36,954 nt of DNA from Polaribacter sp. (GTDB lineage Bacteria > Bacteroidota > Bacteroidia > Flavobacteriales > Flavobacteriaceae): positions 7,212 to 44,165 of the forward strand of contig JABAZI010000013.1 of assembly GCA_018608545.1 (NCBI GenBank). Direction: 5' to 3'. The notes under the pieces were generated by a model that was not told the DNA's origin, made no database searches, and saw nothing but the letters and a program-made list of their open reading frames with translations. The number at the start of each line of letters is the position of its first letter. The first letter of the stretch is position 1. A program made the translations under genes and the position numbers. Of this stretch, positions 1-7,458 are shown in pieces.

Positions 1-707
1 CTACCGAAAATATTGTTTTTCAAGAATCAGAGCAATTTGCGTTATCAATTTCTAAGGATAAAAAGTTTTTTCAAGTAGCAAATGAAAATAAATACCAAAC
101 AAAACCAGCAATTGGTTTGAAAGTTTTAGATGAAAATGTTCCTGGTTTAGGTAGTCAAAGACAAATTATTTCTTGGGCTTTTGGAAAAGAAACAACTCTT
201 GGAGACTTTAAACGATTTGATTTAGAAGGAAGTCACGTTGTTGCCTTTGTGACTGCTAAAACCGAAAAAGGACTCTTGTCTGCTGCAAAAGCAACCAATA
301 TTGTCAAGCCAATTTTAATGAATGAAAAGAAAGCAGCATTAATTGCTGAGAAATTTGATGGCACTACTCTTGAAGCGATTTCAAAAGAAAATGCTACGGT
401 TATTAAAAACGCAAATGGTGTTACTTTAAAAAGCCCTACGTTAGTTGGAGCTGGTTCTGAGCCTAAAGTTGTTGGGGCAATGTTTACTGCAGAATTAAAT
501 AAAGTATATAAAAATATCATAGGTAAAAGAGGTGTATATGCTTTTGTATTGTCAAATAAAGAGTTACCAGCTGCGTTACCAAATTACGAATCTCTGAGAA
601 AAAATATTTCTGCAGATAGAAAAAGAAAAACAACAGTCATTTATGAGGCAATCAAAAATGCTTCTGATGTTGAAGATAATAGAGCAAGTTTATATACTGC
701 AAACTAA
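1..707 (+). CDS. PpiD/SurA-type peptidylprolyl isomerase, C-terminal part (5' end outside window)
   Basis: The reading frame is open from base 3, so the gene begins upstream and only about the last 235 residues are visible. The segment around residues SEPKVVGAMF followed by a Gly-Val-Tyr strand (GKRGVYAFVL), and the ending EDNRASLY, match the C-terminal region of flavobacterial PpiD-like foldases, which are about 700 residues, anchored in the inner membrane and help outer-membrane and periplasmic proteins fold. The catalytic parvulin domain and the N-terminal membrane anchor would lie outside the window, so activity cannot be judged. A strong intrinsic terminator follows 25 bases after the stop, so this is the last gene of its transcript. 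The family call rests on the C-terminal pattern only. Confidence 0.72.
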   Translation, partial: TENIVFQESEQFALSISKDKKFFQVANENKYQTKPAIGLKVLDENVPGLGSQRQIISWAFGKETTLGDFKRFDLEGSHVVAFVTAKTEKGLLSAAKATNIVKPILMNEKKAALIAEKFDGTTLEAISKENATVIKNANGVTLKSPTLVGAGSEPKVVGAMFTAELNKVYKNIIGKRGVYAFVLSNKELPAALPNYESLRKNISADRKRKTTVIYEAIKNASDVEDNRASLYTAN

Positions 708-731
708 GCGATATATTTTATAAGTTACTTT

Positions 732-760
732 AAACCGTTCAAAATTTGAACGGTTTTTTT
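732..760 (+). terminator. Intrinsic terminator of the foldase gene
   Basis: A perfect 12-bp stem (AAACCGTTCAAA paired with the following ATTTGAACGGTTT) with almost no loop runs directly into a T7 tract. It begins 25 bases after the stop codon. Confidence 0.88.
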
Positions 761-844
761 ATGAGGAATTTTTAACTTTTTATTTTAAAAAATAATATTG
801 ATATTTCAATTTTAAGACACGCAATAAAATGGTTCAAAGATTAT

Positions 845-860
845 ACCTCTTTAGAGGTTT
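845..860 (+). repeat. Small hairpin ACCTC-TTTA-GAGGT followed by T tract
   Basis: A short perfect inverted repeat (ACCTCTTTAGAGGT) is followed by T5. Its arms carry the same CCTCTTT / AGAGG sequence as the larger hairpin at 902-934, so the two could exchange arms. It could be a minor terminator or a remnant of a duplicated terminator. Confidence 0.45.
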
Positions 861-901
861 TTAAGGGATCTTTTCAGCGGAAAATGAATATAACGACCCT
901 A

Positions 902-934
902 AAAAAACCTCTTTGTAAATCAAAGAGGTTTTTT
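902..934 (-). terminator. Intrinsic terminator of rho (can act on both strands)
   Basis: A 14-bp stem (AAAAAACCTCTTTG at 902-915 with its complement at 921-934) and a 5-base loop lie 33 bases beyond the rho stop codon on the minus strand. T runs on both sides make it bidirectional. Confidence 0.88.
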
Positions 935-967
935 GTATTTATTTAGTTAAGATTGAAGTTGTTATTT

Positions 968-2695
968 CTAACCATTCATAGAGATTAAAAACTCATCATT
1001 GTTTTTTGAGAATTTAATTCTCTCATTGATAAATTCCATCGCTTCAATTGGATTCATGTCTGCAAGATATTTGCGTAAAACCCACATTCTCTGAACCGTT
1101 TTTTCATCTAAAAGTAAATCATCACGTCTTGTAGAAGATTTAATTAAGTCGATTGCTGGATATATTCTTCTGTTAGAAATATTTCGATCTAATTGAAGTT
1201 CCATATTACCAGTTCCTTTAAATTCTTCAAAAATTACTTCATCCATTTTAGAGCCAGTTTCTGTAAGAGCGGTAGCAATGATCGTTAAGGAACCTCCGTT
1301 TTCAATATTTCTTGCAGCACCAAAGAATCGTTTTGGTTTGTGAAGTGCATTCGCGTCAATACCTCCAGAAAGAATTTTTCCCGATGCAGGAGCAACGGTA
1401 TTATAAGCTCTAGCTAAACGTGTAATAGAGTCTAATAGAATTACGACATCATGGCCACACTCTACTAACCTTTTTGCTTTTTCTAAAACGATATTTGCAA
1501 CACGAACATGCTTGTCTGCAGGTTCATCAAAGGTAGAAGCAACGACTTCTCCTCGAACACTTCTTTGCATGTCTGTAACTTCTTCTGGACGTTCATCAAT
1601 TAGTAACACAATCTGATAAACTTCTGGGTGATTCAAGGCAATAGATTTAGCAATGTCTTTAAGTAACATTGTTTTACCTGTTTTTGGTTGCGCTACAATC
1701 ATACCCCGTTGTCCTTTTCCTAAGGGAGAAAATAAATCTATAATCCTAGTTGATAAAGAGCTTCCTTTTTCTGCTAGATTGAATTTTTCTTGAGGAAATA
1801 AAGGTGTTAAATGTTCAAAAGAAATACGATCTCTAACTATATTTGGATTTAATCCGTTAATTTTTGAAACTCTAATTAATGGAAAATATTTTTCACCTTC
1901 TTTCGGTGGACGAACATTCCCTCTTACCGTATCTCCAGTTTTTAATCCAAACAGTTTAATTTGAGATTGAGAAACATAAATATCATCTGGTGATGATAGA
2001 TAATTATAATCAGAAGAACGTAAAAAACCATACCCATCTGGCATCATTTCTAGTACTCCCTCACTTTCTATAATTCCATCAAATTCGAAATCTGGATCTT
2101 TGTATCTATTTTTAGATTTATTACCCCGACCTACATTGTTGTTTTTTTCCCTATTCGTATCTCTGCTAGGTTTATTTTTATTGTTTTGAGGTGAATTGTT
2201 TTTAGGATTGTTGTCGTTTCTTTGTTGACTAGGTTGACTAGGTTGACTTTGTTGATTTGGTTTCTTTTGTTGAACAGAATTTTGCGATGATAAAGGCTTC
2301 GTTTGCTCAAGAGTTTTTTGAGGTTTGTTTACTTGCTGCTTATTAGCAGCAGGTGCATCCTTATTGTTCTCTTTTGCTTCACTAGTTGTGTTTTTTTCAA
2401 CACTTTCGATCTCTTTAGTATTAGGAGTTGCCTCGATAATTTTAACTTCTGAGGGCTTTGCTTGGTCTTTTGAAGATTTTGCAACTCTTTTTCTCTTAGG
2501 TTTTTCAACTTTTGGCTCGCTTTCATTTGAAGTCACTGTAGCTTTGCCTTTTGTTGGATTTGCAGCTTGTATATCTAGAATTTGATACACTAAATCTAAT
2601 TTTTTAAGTTGACTAATCTTTGTGAGCCCAATAGATTTTGCAATTACTTGTAAATCTGTAAGATTTTTTGCTTTTAGTTCTGAAATTTCGAACAT
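968..2695 (-). CDS. rho: Transcription termination factor Rho with long N-terminal disordered insertion
   Basis: Hexameric RNA helicase that ends untranslated transcripts. Order in the 575 residues: a SAP-like Rho N-terminal domain (about 1-45); a low-complexity region rich in Lys, Asn, Gln, Ser and Pro (about 46-200); the cold-shock-like RNA-binding domain (about 205-285, with GYGFLR); and the RecA-type ATPase (about 290-570) with Walker A QPKTGKT at 336-342, the [10 protein letters not shown] segment at 367-376 and Walker B ending in LLDS at 420-423. E. coli Rho is 419 residues, so almost all the excess length is the disordered insertion, which is basic and contains a small SQP repeat. This architecture is typical of Bacteroidota Rho. 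The start ATG is supported by the N-terminal domain beginning at once. The gene diverges from the DUF4293 gene and has a strong terminator. Confidence 0.97.
   Translation of the reverse strand: MFEISELKAKNLTDLQVIAKSIGLTKISQLKKLDLVYQILDIQAANPTKGKATVTSNESEPKVEKPKRKRVAKSSKDQAKPSEVKIIEATPNTKEIESVEKNTTSEAKENNKDAPAANKQQVNKPQKTLEQTKPLSSQNSVQQKKPNQQSQPSQPSQQRNDNNPKNNSPQNNKNKPSRDTNREKNNNVGRGNKSKNRYKDPDFEFDGIIESEGVLEMMPDGYGFLRSSDYNYLSSPDDIYVSQSQIKLFGLKTGDTVRGNVRPPKEGEKYFPLIRVSKINGLNPNIVRDRISFEHLTPLFPQEKFNLAEKGSSLSTRIIDLFSPLGKGQRGMIVAQPKTGKTMLLKDIAKSIALNHPEVYQIVLLIDERPEEVTDMQRSVRGEVVASTFDEPADKHVRVANIVLEKAKRLVECGHDVVILLDSITRLARAYNTVAPASGKILSGGIDANALHKPKRFFGAARNIENGGSLTIIATALTETGSKMDEVIFEEFKGTGNMELQLDRNISNRRIYPAIDLIKSSTRRDDLLLDEKTVQRMWVLRKYLADMNPIEAMEFINERIKFSKNNDEFLISMNG
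2225..2260 (-). repeat. 9-bp tandem repeat inside rho
   Basis: Four consecutive 9-base units start with TTGACTAGG (two exact copies), then TTGACTTTG and TTGATTTGG. On the coding strand they encode the repeating Ser/Gln/Pro part of the disordered Rho insertion. The repeat keeps the frame, so copy-number change would alter the linker without breaking the protein. Confidence 0.8.
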
Positions 2696-2773
2696 TCGTT
2701 ATGTGTTAAGTTAAAATGTGAACCTTAATGATATAAGATTGGTTATAATTTGTATTGATTTTATTTTATTGTA

Positions 2774-2785
2774 TATAGTACTATA
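2774..2785. repeat. 12-bp perfect palindrome TATAGTACTATA in the rho/DUF4293 intergenic region
   Basis: The palindrome lies between the probable rho -7 element (2813-2820) and the rho start codon, so it would be in the 5' leader of the rho mRNA. A regulatory role is possible but unsupported; AT-rich palindromes also occur by chance. Confidence 0.4.
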
Positions 2786-2812
2786 CAAAATTTTATGTGT
2801 AGTTATGTTTTA

Positions 2813-2820
2813 CAAATATA
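2813..2820 (-). promoter_or_regulatory. Putative rho -7 promoter element TATATTTG
   Basis: It matches the Bacteroidota TAnnTTTG consensus on the minus strand. It would give a leader of about 110 bases before the rho start. I did not find a well-spaced TTG -33 element. Confidence 0.4.
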
Positions 2821-2867
2821 TACAAATTTTTATAAGTTTTAGGTTTTCTTTTTTAAAAAGAAAACTC

Positions 2868-2875
2868 TACTTTTG
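2868..2875 (+). promoter_or_regulatory. -7 promoter element TACTTTTG of the DUF4293 gene
   Basis: An exact TAnnTTTG match ends 18 bases before the ATG at 2894, giving a predicted leader of roughly 12 bases. It favours the 2894 start over an upstream in-frame TTG at 2873, which lies inside the element. Confidence 0.6.
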
Positions 2876-2893
2876 TCGTGCTACTTTTTTAAG

Positions 2894-3325
2894 ATGATTC
2901 AGAGAATACAGAGTATTTATTTATTATTAGCAACTGTTGCTTCGGGAGCATTAATATTCGTATTTAATTTATGGAATAATTTTAAAGAAGCAGTTTTTGC
3001 ATTGGATTTATTTTCAAGAGACTCCTATCTTTTAAAACTAATTCCAGTGCTATTTTTGCTCTCTACTATTGCGAGCTTTCTTTCAGTATTCTTGTTTCAT
3101 GATAGAAAGTTGCAATTCGTTATAGGGCGACTAGTAATTTTGATCAATCTCCTTTTATTAGGAATATTGTCATATATATCTCTAACATTACCTGGAGAAG
3201 TTTCGATTTCGGAGAAAGGTATTGGGATGTTCTTACCAATTTTAGTCGTTTTATTTGTTGTTTTGGCAAATAAAGCTATAAAAAAGGATGAAGATCTTGT
3301 AAAATCTGCAGATAGATTGCGATAG
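2894..3325 (+). CDS. DUF4293 family membrane protein
   Basis: A 143-residue integral membrane protein with four hydrophobic segments spread over its length and a Lys/Asp-rich cytoplasmic tail. The opening MIQRIQSIYLLLA is the signature of DUF4293, a Bacteroidota-specific family with no established function that is often encoded next to rho, as here. I chose the ATG at 2894 because the family begins there and because the upstream alternative overlaps the promoter. It is transcribed divergently from rho and ends at its own terminator, so it is a single-gene unit. Confidence 0.85.
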   Translation: MIQRIQSIYLLLATVASGALIFVFNLWNNFKEAVFALDLFSRDSYLLKLIPVLFLLSTIASFLSVFLFHDRKLQFVIGRLVILINLLLLGILSYISLTLPGEVSISEKGIGMFLPILVVLFVVLANKAIKKDEDLVKSADRLR

Positions 3326-3355
3326 ACCTTACATATTAGTATATTTAGTGCGAAG

Positions 3356-3387
3356 AAAAACCGAGAAGTAAATTCTCGGTTTTTTTA
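3356..3387 (+). terminator. Intrinsic terminator of the DUF4293 gene
   Basis: The stem AAAAACCGAGAA pairs with TTCTCGGTTTTT across a short GTAAA loop and continues into a T tract. It begins 30 bases after the stop. Confidence 0.88.
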
Positions 3388-3498
3388 TTTTATAACTTTT
3401 ATCAAACACTCTCAAATCAATTTTTTTTTCAATAACTTAACAAAAAAAAATCATAAGTATCTGAAAAATAAAAGATAAATAGTCATATACACCAAAAA

Positions 3499-3542
3499 CA
3501 GTGATGGAAATCACTGAAAACAGTGAGTTGAAAATTTCACTG
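3499..3542. promoter_or_regulatory. Pair of CAGTGA/TCACTG inverted repeats upstream of the response-regulator promoter
   Basis: Repeat 1 (3499-3516) is CAGTGAT, four bases GGAA, then ATCACTG. Repeat 2 (3521-3542) has CAGTGA and TCACTG separated by ten bases. The centres are 24 bp apart, and the array ends 10 bases before the TTG of the predicted promoter. That position, at roughly -50 to -90 from the start site, suits activator binding. The natural candidate is the NarL/LuxR-type regulator encoded immediately downstream. The binding protein is inferred, not shown. Confidence 0.5.
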
Positions 3543-3552
3543 TAAATAGGTA

Positions 3553-3583
3553 TTGTGTAGTTTTTATAGGTGCTTTAAATTTG
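3553..3583 (+). promoter_or_regulatory. Response-regulator promoter: TTG, 20 bases, TAAATTTG
   Basis: TTG at 3553-3555 and an exact TAnnTTTG at 3576-3583 are separated by 20 bases, the expected Bacteroidota spacing. The -7 element ends 9 bases before the ATG at 3593, so the predicted leader is only a few bases long. Confidence 0.68.
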
Positions 3584-3592
3584 TTGTATAAA

Positions 3593-4258
3593 ATGAAAGA
3601 AAAGATACATGTCCATGTGGCTGATGATCACAAAATATTAATAGAAGGGATTATCGCTGTCATAAATACCGATAAAAATATTAAGATTAAAGGATATTCT
3701 TTAACAGGTCAAGAAGTTATAGATTGGTTCAGTAAAAAAAGAAATACGGCTGATGTTTTGATTTTAGATATTTCAATGCCGATTATAGATGGCTTCCAGG
3801 TATTAAAATATTTTAAAAACAACAACATAGATCAAAAAGTTATTATTTTATCTAGTTATGATGATCTTAGAATAATTCAAGAAGTTTTAAGTTTGGGTTG
3901 TAAGGGATATATTTCGAAAAGTGAAGCTGGTGAGCATATATTAAATGCGATTAAATCGGTTTCAAAAGGTGATCAATATTTTAGTACAGATATACAGTCT
4001 GCTTTGTTGAAATCCCTGTCAGGAGAAATAGTAGCAAAAGGAAAAATCCCAGATAAATTCTTGATAGATAGTTTAACAGAAAGAGAACTTCACGTCTTGA
4101 AGTTGATCACAAAACAATATAGTTCAATACAAATGGCTGAAGCGATGTTTCTTAGCATTTATACAATAGAGACATACAGAAAGAGTTTGTTAAAAAAATT
4201 AAATGTAAAAAATTCCGTAGGTTTAGCAATGTATGCGTTTAAAAATAAGATAGTATGA
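3593..4258 (+). CDS. NarL/LuxR-family two-component response regulator
   Basis: A DNA-binding response regulator of 221 residues. The N-terminal receiver domain (about 3-122) has the acidic pair ADDH near residue 10, the phospho-acceptor Asp59 in LILDISMP, a Ser at 87 in the usual Ser/Thr switch position and the conserved Lys109 (GYISKSE). The C-terminal LuxR-type helix-turn-helix (about 160-213) begins LTERELHVLKLI. The start is the ATG at 3593; an upstream in-frame TTG at 3581 is part of the promoter. The partner is almost certainly the HisKA_3 kinase at 5080-6873, two genes downstream, because NarL-type regulators pair with that kinase class. Inverted repeats at 3499-3542 suggest autoregulation. 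No terminator is obvious before the lipoprotein gene. Confidence 0.93.
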   Translation: MKEKIHVHVADDHKILIEGIIAVINTDKNIKIKGYSLTGQEVIDWFSKKRNTADVLILDISMPIIDGFQVLKYFKNNNIDQKVIILSSYDDLRIIQEVLSLGCKGYISKSEAGEHILNAIKSVSKGDQYFSTDIQSALLKSLSGEIVAKGKIPDKFLIDSLTERELHVLKLITKQYSSIQMAEAMFLSIYTIETYRKSLLKKLNVKNSVGLAMYAFKNKIV

Positions 4259-4379
4259 TTCACTCTCTCTCCTCAAAATAAGTAATTAGTTTATTTGAAT
4301 AAATATTATTTTACAGCATACATTCTGGATCTACAAAATATTAAACATAATTAATTTAATCACTAACCATCCCCTAACT

Positions 4380-5066
4380 ATGAAAACCCTTAATTTATTT
4401 GCCTTTTTGGTAACGTTCACATTGCTTTTTTCTTCTTGTTCAACAAATGAAACTCTTTTATCAGAAGAACAATCTTCAGATTTATTAGACACCTATAAAA
4501 TAGGTAGAGATGAAAATGGAGCTTATTTTTTAGACTATTCCTTAAAAGAAAACACTCAAACTGAAACTGTTATTGATCAAAGCACAAATACGAAAAATAT
4601 TTATTTGTATTCTTCAGACAACAACTCAAGTAAAAGAAAATTTACTCAAGATTTAACAATAGAAGACAATCAATTTAACGTTGGTTTTGTAAATATGAAA
4701 TCTGACCATCAACCTCAAATTAGCATTGTAGATGATAACCGTTTTTTAGCAAAGAGTTCGGAGGTCAATAAATTGAATAAGTATAGTGTCTCCAGGAACA
4801 AAGAGGGCATTTTTATATTAGACTTTTCTGTAAAAAATGATGTTCGAGTAGATTTTGTTTTTAATGAAGAATCAAAAATTTATGAAATCCATTTAGAGCA
4901 AGGAAAGTCTTCAGAAACAGTTTTTTCTAGAGTCTTAGAAAAAGTAAATGGACAAGCCCTAAAATTTGATTTTATAAATCATAACAAAACTTTTAAAACA
5001 GGCGATGATCCTGATGATCCTGATGGTTTAGAAGTTAACAGAAAACCAAGAATCATTATAATTTAA
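4380..5066 (+). CDS. Hypothetical lipoprotein with two copies of an unrecognised domain
   Basis: I do not recognise this 228-residue protein. Residues 1-19 form a lipoprotein signal peptide and the lipobox FSSC puts the lipidated Cys at 20, so it should be anchored to a membrane facing the periplasm or the outside. The rest is two related copies of about 68 residues (38-105 and 134-200). Both contain the pattern Tyr-x3-Arg-x3-Gly-x3-Leu-Asp-x-Ser-x-Lys, followed by a Val/Ile-rich strand segment and a final hydrophobic-Asn end. The tail is acidic (GDDPDDPDG) and ends in four Ile. The stop is only 13 bases before the kinase gene, so the two are probably co-transcribed. It sits between regulator and kinase, which suggests a sensory or target role in that pathway (inference). 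Confidence 0.8.
   Translation: MKTLNLFAFLVTFTLLFSSCSTNETLLSEEQSSDLLDTYKIGRDENGAYFLDYSLKENTQTETVIDQSTNTKNIYLYSSDNNSSKRKFTQDLTIEDNQFNVGFVNMKSDHQPQISIVDDNRFLAKSSEVNKLNKYSVSRNKEGIFILDFSVKNDVRVDFVFNEESKIYEIHLEQGKSSETVFSRVLEKVNGQALKFDFINHNKTFKTGDDPDDPDGLEVNRKPRIIII
5003..5024 (+). repeat. Short GATGATCCT tandem repeat
   Basis: About two copies of a 9-base unit encode the Asp-Asp-Pro repeat near the C-terminus of the lipoprotein. The region is small and in frame. Confidence 0.6.
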
Positions 5067-5079
5067 TACAGATAATAAT

Positions 5080-6873
5080 TTGAGAATAAGGTTGTTGTTA
5101 ATTGCTTTGGTGCTTGTTACCAAGTACCATACCCATTCAATAACAAAAGAAGTTGTAATCCATACAACTTCTTTTGTTGTTCAAAAAATGGATACCCTTT
5201 CTGTTGGTTATTTAAAGGCTAATAAATACTACGGTTCCAAAAATTACATGGATGCTTTACGTATTTCTTTAGAATTATTACATGACAAAAATTCATTAAC
5301 TCCTTATGAGCTAGTTTTAACAAACCAACTTGTCGCAGATATTTACTTTGAATCTCGAAATAGTAAAAAGGCTCTTAAATACTATAAACTAACACTTAAT
5401 TATCTCAAGCTTTATAAAAGAGCTCAATTAGATGTAAACACTCCTAGTTCACTAGATTTGAGTTCAGCGATGAATCTCATAGAGGCTAAAACTCTTTTAG
5501 GAATAGGAACTTCTTTTTTTCGTCTAGAAACAAATACTTTAAAAATACCTTTAGACAGTGCTTTGTATTATTATGAAAAAATATTGACTGTTAAGGGATT
5601 AAATCGAGAAATTTTAGAGATGAAGTCCAGAGCCTACACAAATTTATCGGGTATTTACATGAGTAATAAACATTATGAGAAAGCAAAGATGGTCGCTAAC
5701 AAAGCGATAGAGATTCATAGAAATCAAAATAACAAAGTACATGAGGCAGCAGCTTTGGGTAATTTAGCGAGTATTTTTATTAGTGAGAAAAGTTACCACA
5801 AATCAAAAAAAAATATTTTTAAAGCATTAGATCTAATTAGAAATATACAAACAACAAAGGCTTATGAAGTTAAAGAACTCTTGTATTTTAATTTGGCATT
5901 TAATTTATACAAATTAAAAGATTACAAGAGTTATGACTTTCAATCACAATCCTACAGAATAAAAGATAGTTTGAGGGAAAAAGAGTACCGGAAAATGATT
6001 TCTGAAATTAATCAGAAATTTAACTTTGATGTTCAAAAAAAGGCACTTATACGAGAGGAAGAAAATAAGCGATCTCTTGTAGCTACAGGAAGTTTACTCG
6101 TAATTTTTTCTTTATTATCGGGGTTGTATTATTATAAACTACGTCAAAAGAATTTAGGGTTACAATTAACTCAAACAAAACTAATTCAAGATCAAAATAT
6201 AGAAAAAATAAAATCAGAATCTCAAGTTAGAATTTTAAATGCGACCATAGATGGCAAAGAATCTGAAAGAAAACAAATTGCAGAAACATTACACGATAGT
6301 GTAAGTACCTTGTTGTCCTCTGCAAATCTTCACTTACAAGCAACACAGAGTAAATTTAATGGTAAAACACCCGAGGAGATTGACAAAACCCAAAAAATTA
6401 TAGTAGAGGCATCACAAGTAATAAGAGGATTGTCTCACACATTGGTTTCTTCAGTTCTATTAAAATTTGGATTGGAATTTGCGATCAATGACATGGCTCA
6501 AAAATATTCGAATTCACAAATTGAAATCGAAACCAATTTACGAATGATTGGGAGGTATCACCAGAATTTTGAAATTAAAACCTATAATATTATTCAAGAG
6601 TTTCTTAACAATATTTTAAAGCATAGTAAAGCCGAAAAAGCATTTATTAATTTAAAGGAAGTAAAAGGAGAGTTGATTTTAAAAATTTCAGATGATGGCA
6701 TAGGCTTCGATAAAACCAAAATAAAAAATACAGAAGGACTTGGTTTAAATCAAATTGAGGCAAGAGTACAAATGATGAAAGGAGACTTTGATGTGTATTC
6801 TTCTATAAATAACGGAACCCTTGTTTCGGTGAGGTTACCTATTTTGAAAAAAGAGCCCATTAACCACGTTTAG
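5080..6873 (+). CDS. Sensor histidine kinase with periplasmic TPR domain (HisKA_3 type)
   Basis: A 597-residue membrane kinase. Residues 1-20 are a signal peptide. Residues about 40-300 are helical repeats of TPR type and should lie in the periplasm. One membrane segment spans about 333-352 and a coiled-coil linker follows. The dimerisation box ERKQIAETLHDS has the phospho-acceptor His405. The ATPase domain shows the N-box (Asn510/Asn511 in EFLNNILKHS), G1 DDGIGFD at 538-544 and GLGL at 553-556. Start: an upstream TAA at 5059 excludes any ATG, so TTG at 5080 is used; it keeps the whole signal peptide, which the next ATG (5188) would lose. It lies 13 bases after the lipoprotein gene and overlaps the convergent phosphoesterase gene by 14 bases. 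Confidence 0.92.
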   Translation: MRIRLLLIALVLVTKYHTHSITKEVVIHTTSFVVQKMDTLSVGYLKANKYYGSKNYMDALRISLELLHDKNSLTPYELVLTNQLVADIYFESRNSKKALKYYKLTLNYLKLYKRAQLDVNTPSSLDLSSAMNLIEAKTLLGIGTSFFRLETNTLKIPLDSALYYYEKILTVKGLNREILEMKSRAYTNLSGIYMSNKHYEKAKMVANKAIEIHRNQNNKVHEAAALGNLASIFISEKSYHKSKKNIFKALDLIRNIQTTKAYEVKELLYFNLAFNLYKLKDYKSYDFQSQSYRIKDSLREKEYRKMISEINQKFNFDVQKKALIREEENKRSLVATGSLLVIFSLLSGLYYYKLRQKNLGLQLTQTKLIQDQNIEKIKSESQVRILNATIDGKESERKQIAETLHDSVSTLLSSANLHLQATQSKFNGKTPEEIDKTQKIIVEASQVIRGLSHTLVSSVLLKFGLEFAINDMAQKYSNSQIEIETNLRMIGRYHQNFEIKTYNIIQEFLNNILKHSKAEKAFINLKEVKGELILKISDDGIGFDKTKIKNTEGLGLNQIEARVQMMKGDFDVYSSINNGTLVSVRLPILKKEPINHV

Positions 6874-7357
6874 AAAGTTCAATAATTTCCATATTTTTTA
6901 TTTCACCATTATCCAAACTAAAACGCAGCATTGTTCGTATTTTATGAAATCCGTAGTTTCCTGCTGCTCCGGGATTTAAGTGAAGTAAGTTTAGTTTTTT
7001 ATCGTATTGTACTTTTAGAATATGAGAATGCCCAGCAATAAAAATTTTTGGAGGGTTTCGTTTGAGATCTTCACGAATTCTTTGATGATATCTATTAGGA
7101 TAGCCGCCAATATGAGTCATCCAAACCGATATTTTTTCAATTTCAAATTTTGTGTCTAGAGGGAATTCTGATCTTGCTTCAGCGTCATCAATATTCCCAA
7201 AAACTGCACGTAGGGGTTTTATTTTTTTTATTGTGTCTGTAACCTCTAGATTTCCGATATCTCCTGCATGCCAAACTTCATCTGCTTGTTTTACAAACTT
7301 TAAAATTTGGTCATCTATATGGCTATGAGTGTCAGATAATAGTAAAATTTTTTTCAT
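6860..7357 (-). CDS. YfcE/MJ0936-family metallophosphoesterase
   Basis: A cytosolic dinuclear-metal phosphodiesterase of 165 residues. Metal-ligand motifs are in order: DTHSH (Asp9, His11), GD at 32-33, GN at 54-55, His82 in MTHIGG, and GHSH at 109-112 (His110, His112). The family hydrolyses simple phosphodiesters in vitro; the physiological substrate is unknown. The ATG at 7357 is chosen because the family starts with MKKILLLSDTH; a longer in-frame start at 7411 would only add an unrelated hydrophobic leader. Its 3' end overlaps the kinase gene tail-to-tail by 14 bases. The next gene, truA, is divergent. Confidence 0.92.
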   Translation of the reverse strand: MKKILLLSDTHSHIDDQILKFVKQADEVWHAGDIGNLEVTDTIKKIKPLRAVFGNIDDAEARSEFPLDTKFEIEKISVWMTHIGGYPNRYHQRIREDLKRNPPKIFIAGHSHILKVQYDKKLNLLHLNPGAAGNYGFHKIRTMLRFSLDNGEIKNMEIIELSKRG

Positions 7358-7427
7358 CGAAATAAATAGTAAGAAAAATTTAACGTCTCTTAGAACTTCA
7401 AATGTAATCATAACAAAATAATTTCCG

Positions 7428-7435
7428 TAATTTTG
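7428..7435 (+). promoter_or_regulatory. -7 promoter element TAATTTTG of truA
   Basis: An exact TAnnTTTG match lies 23 bases before the TTG start codon at 7459. No convincing -33 TTG was found at the expected distance. Confidence 0.5.
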
Positions 7436-7458
7436 GGTTCTTCAAAAAATAATATTTA

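Noticed and set aside
2325..2585. Open frame on the plus strand opposite the rho insertion, with hydrophobic residues
   Set aside because: It is the antisense of the low-complexity Lys/Glu/Asn-rich region; such frames arise automatically from that composition. No start signal or family pattern.
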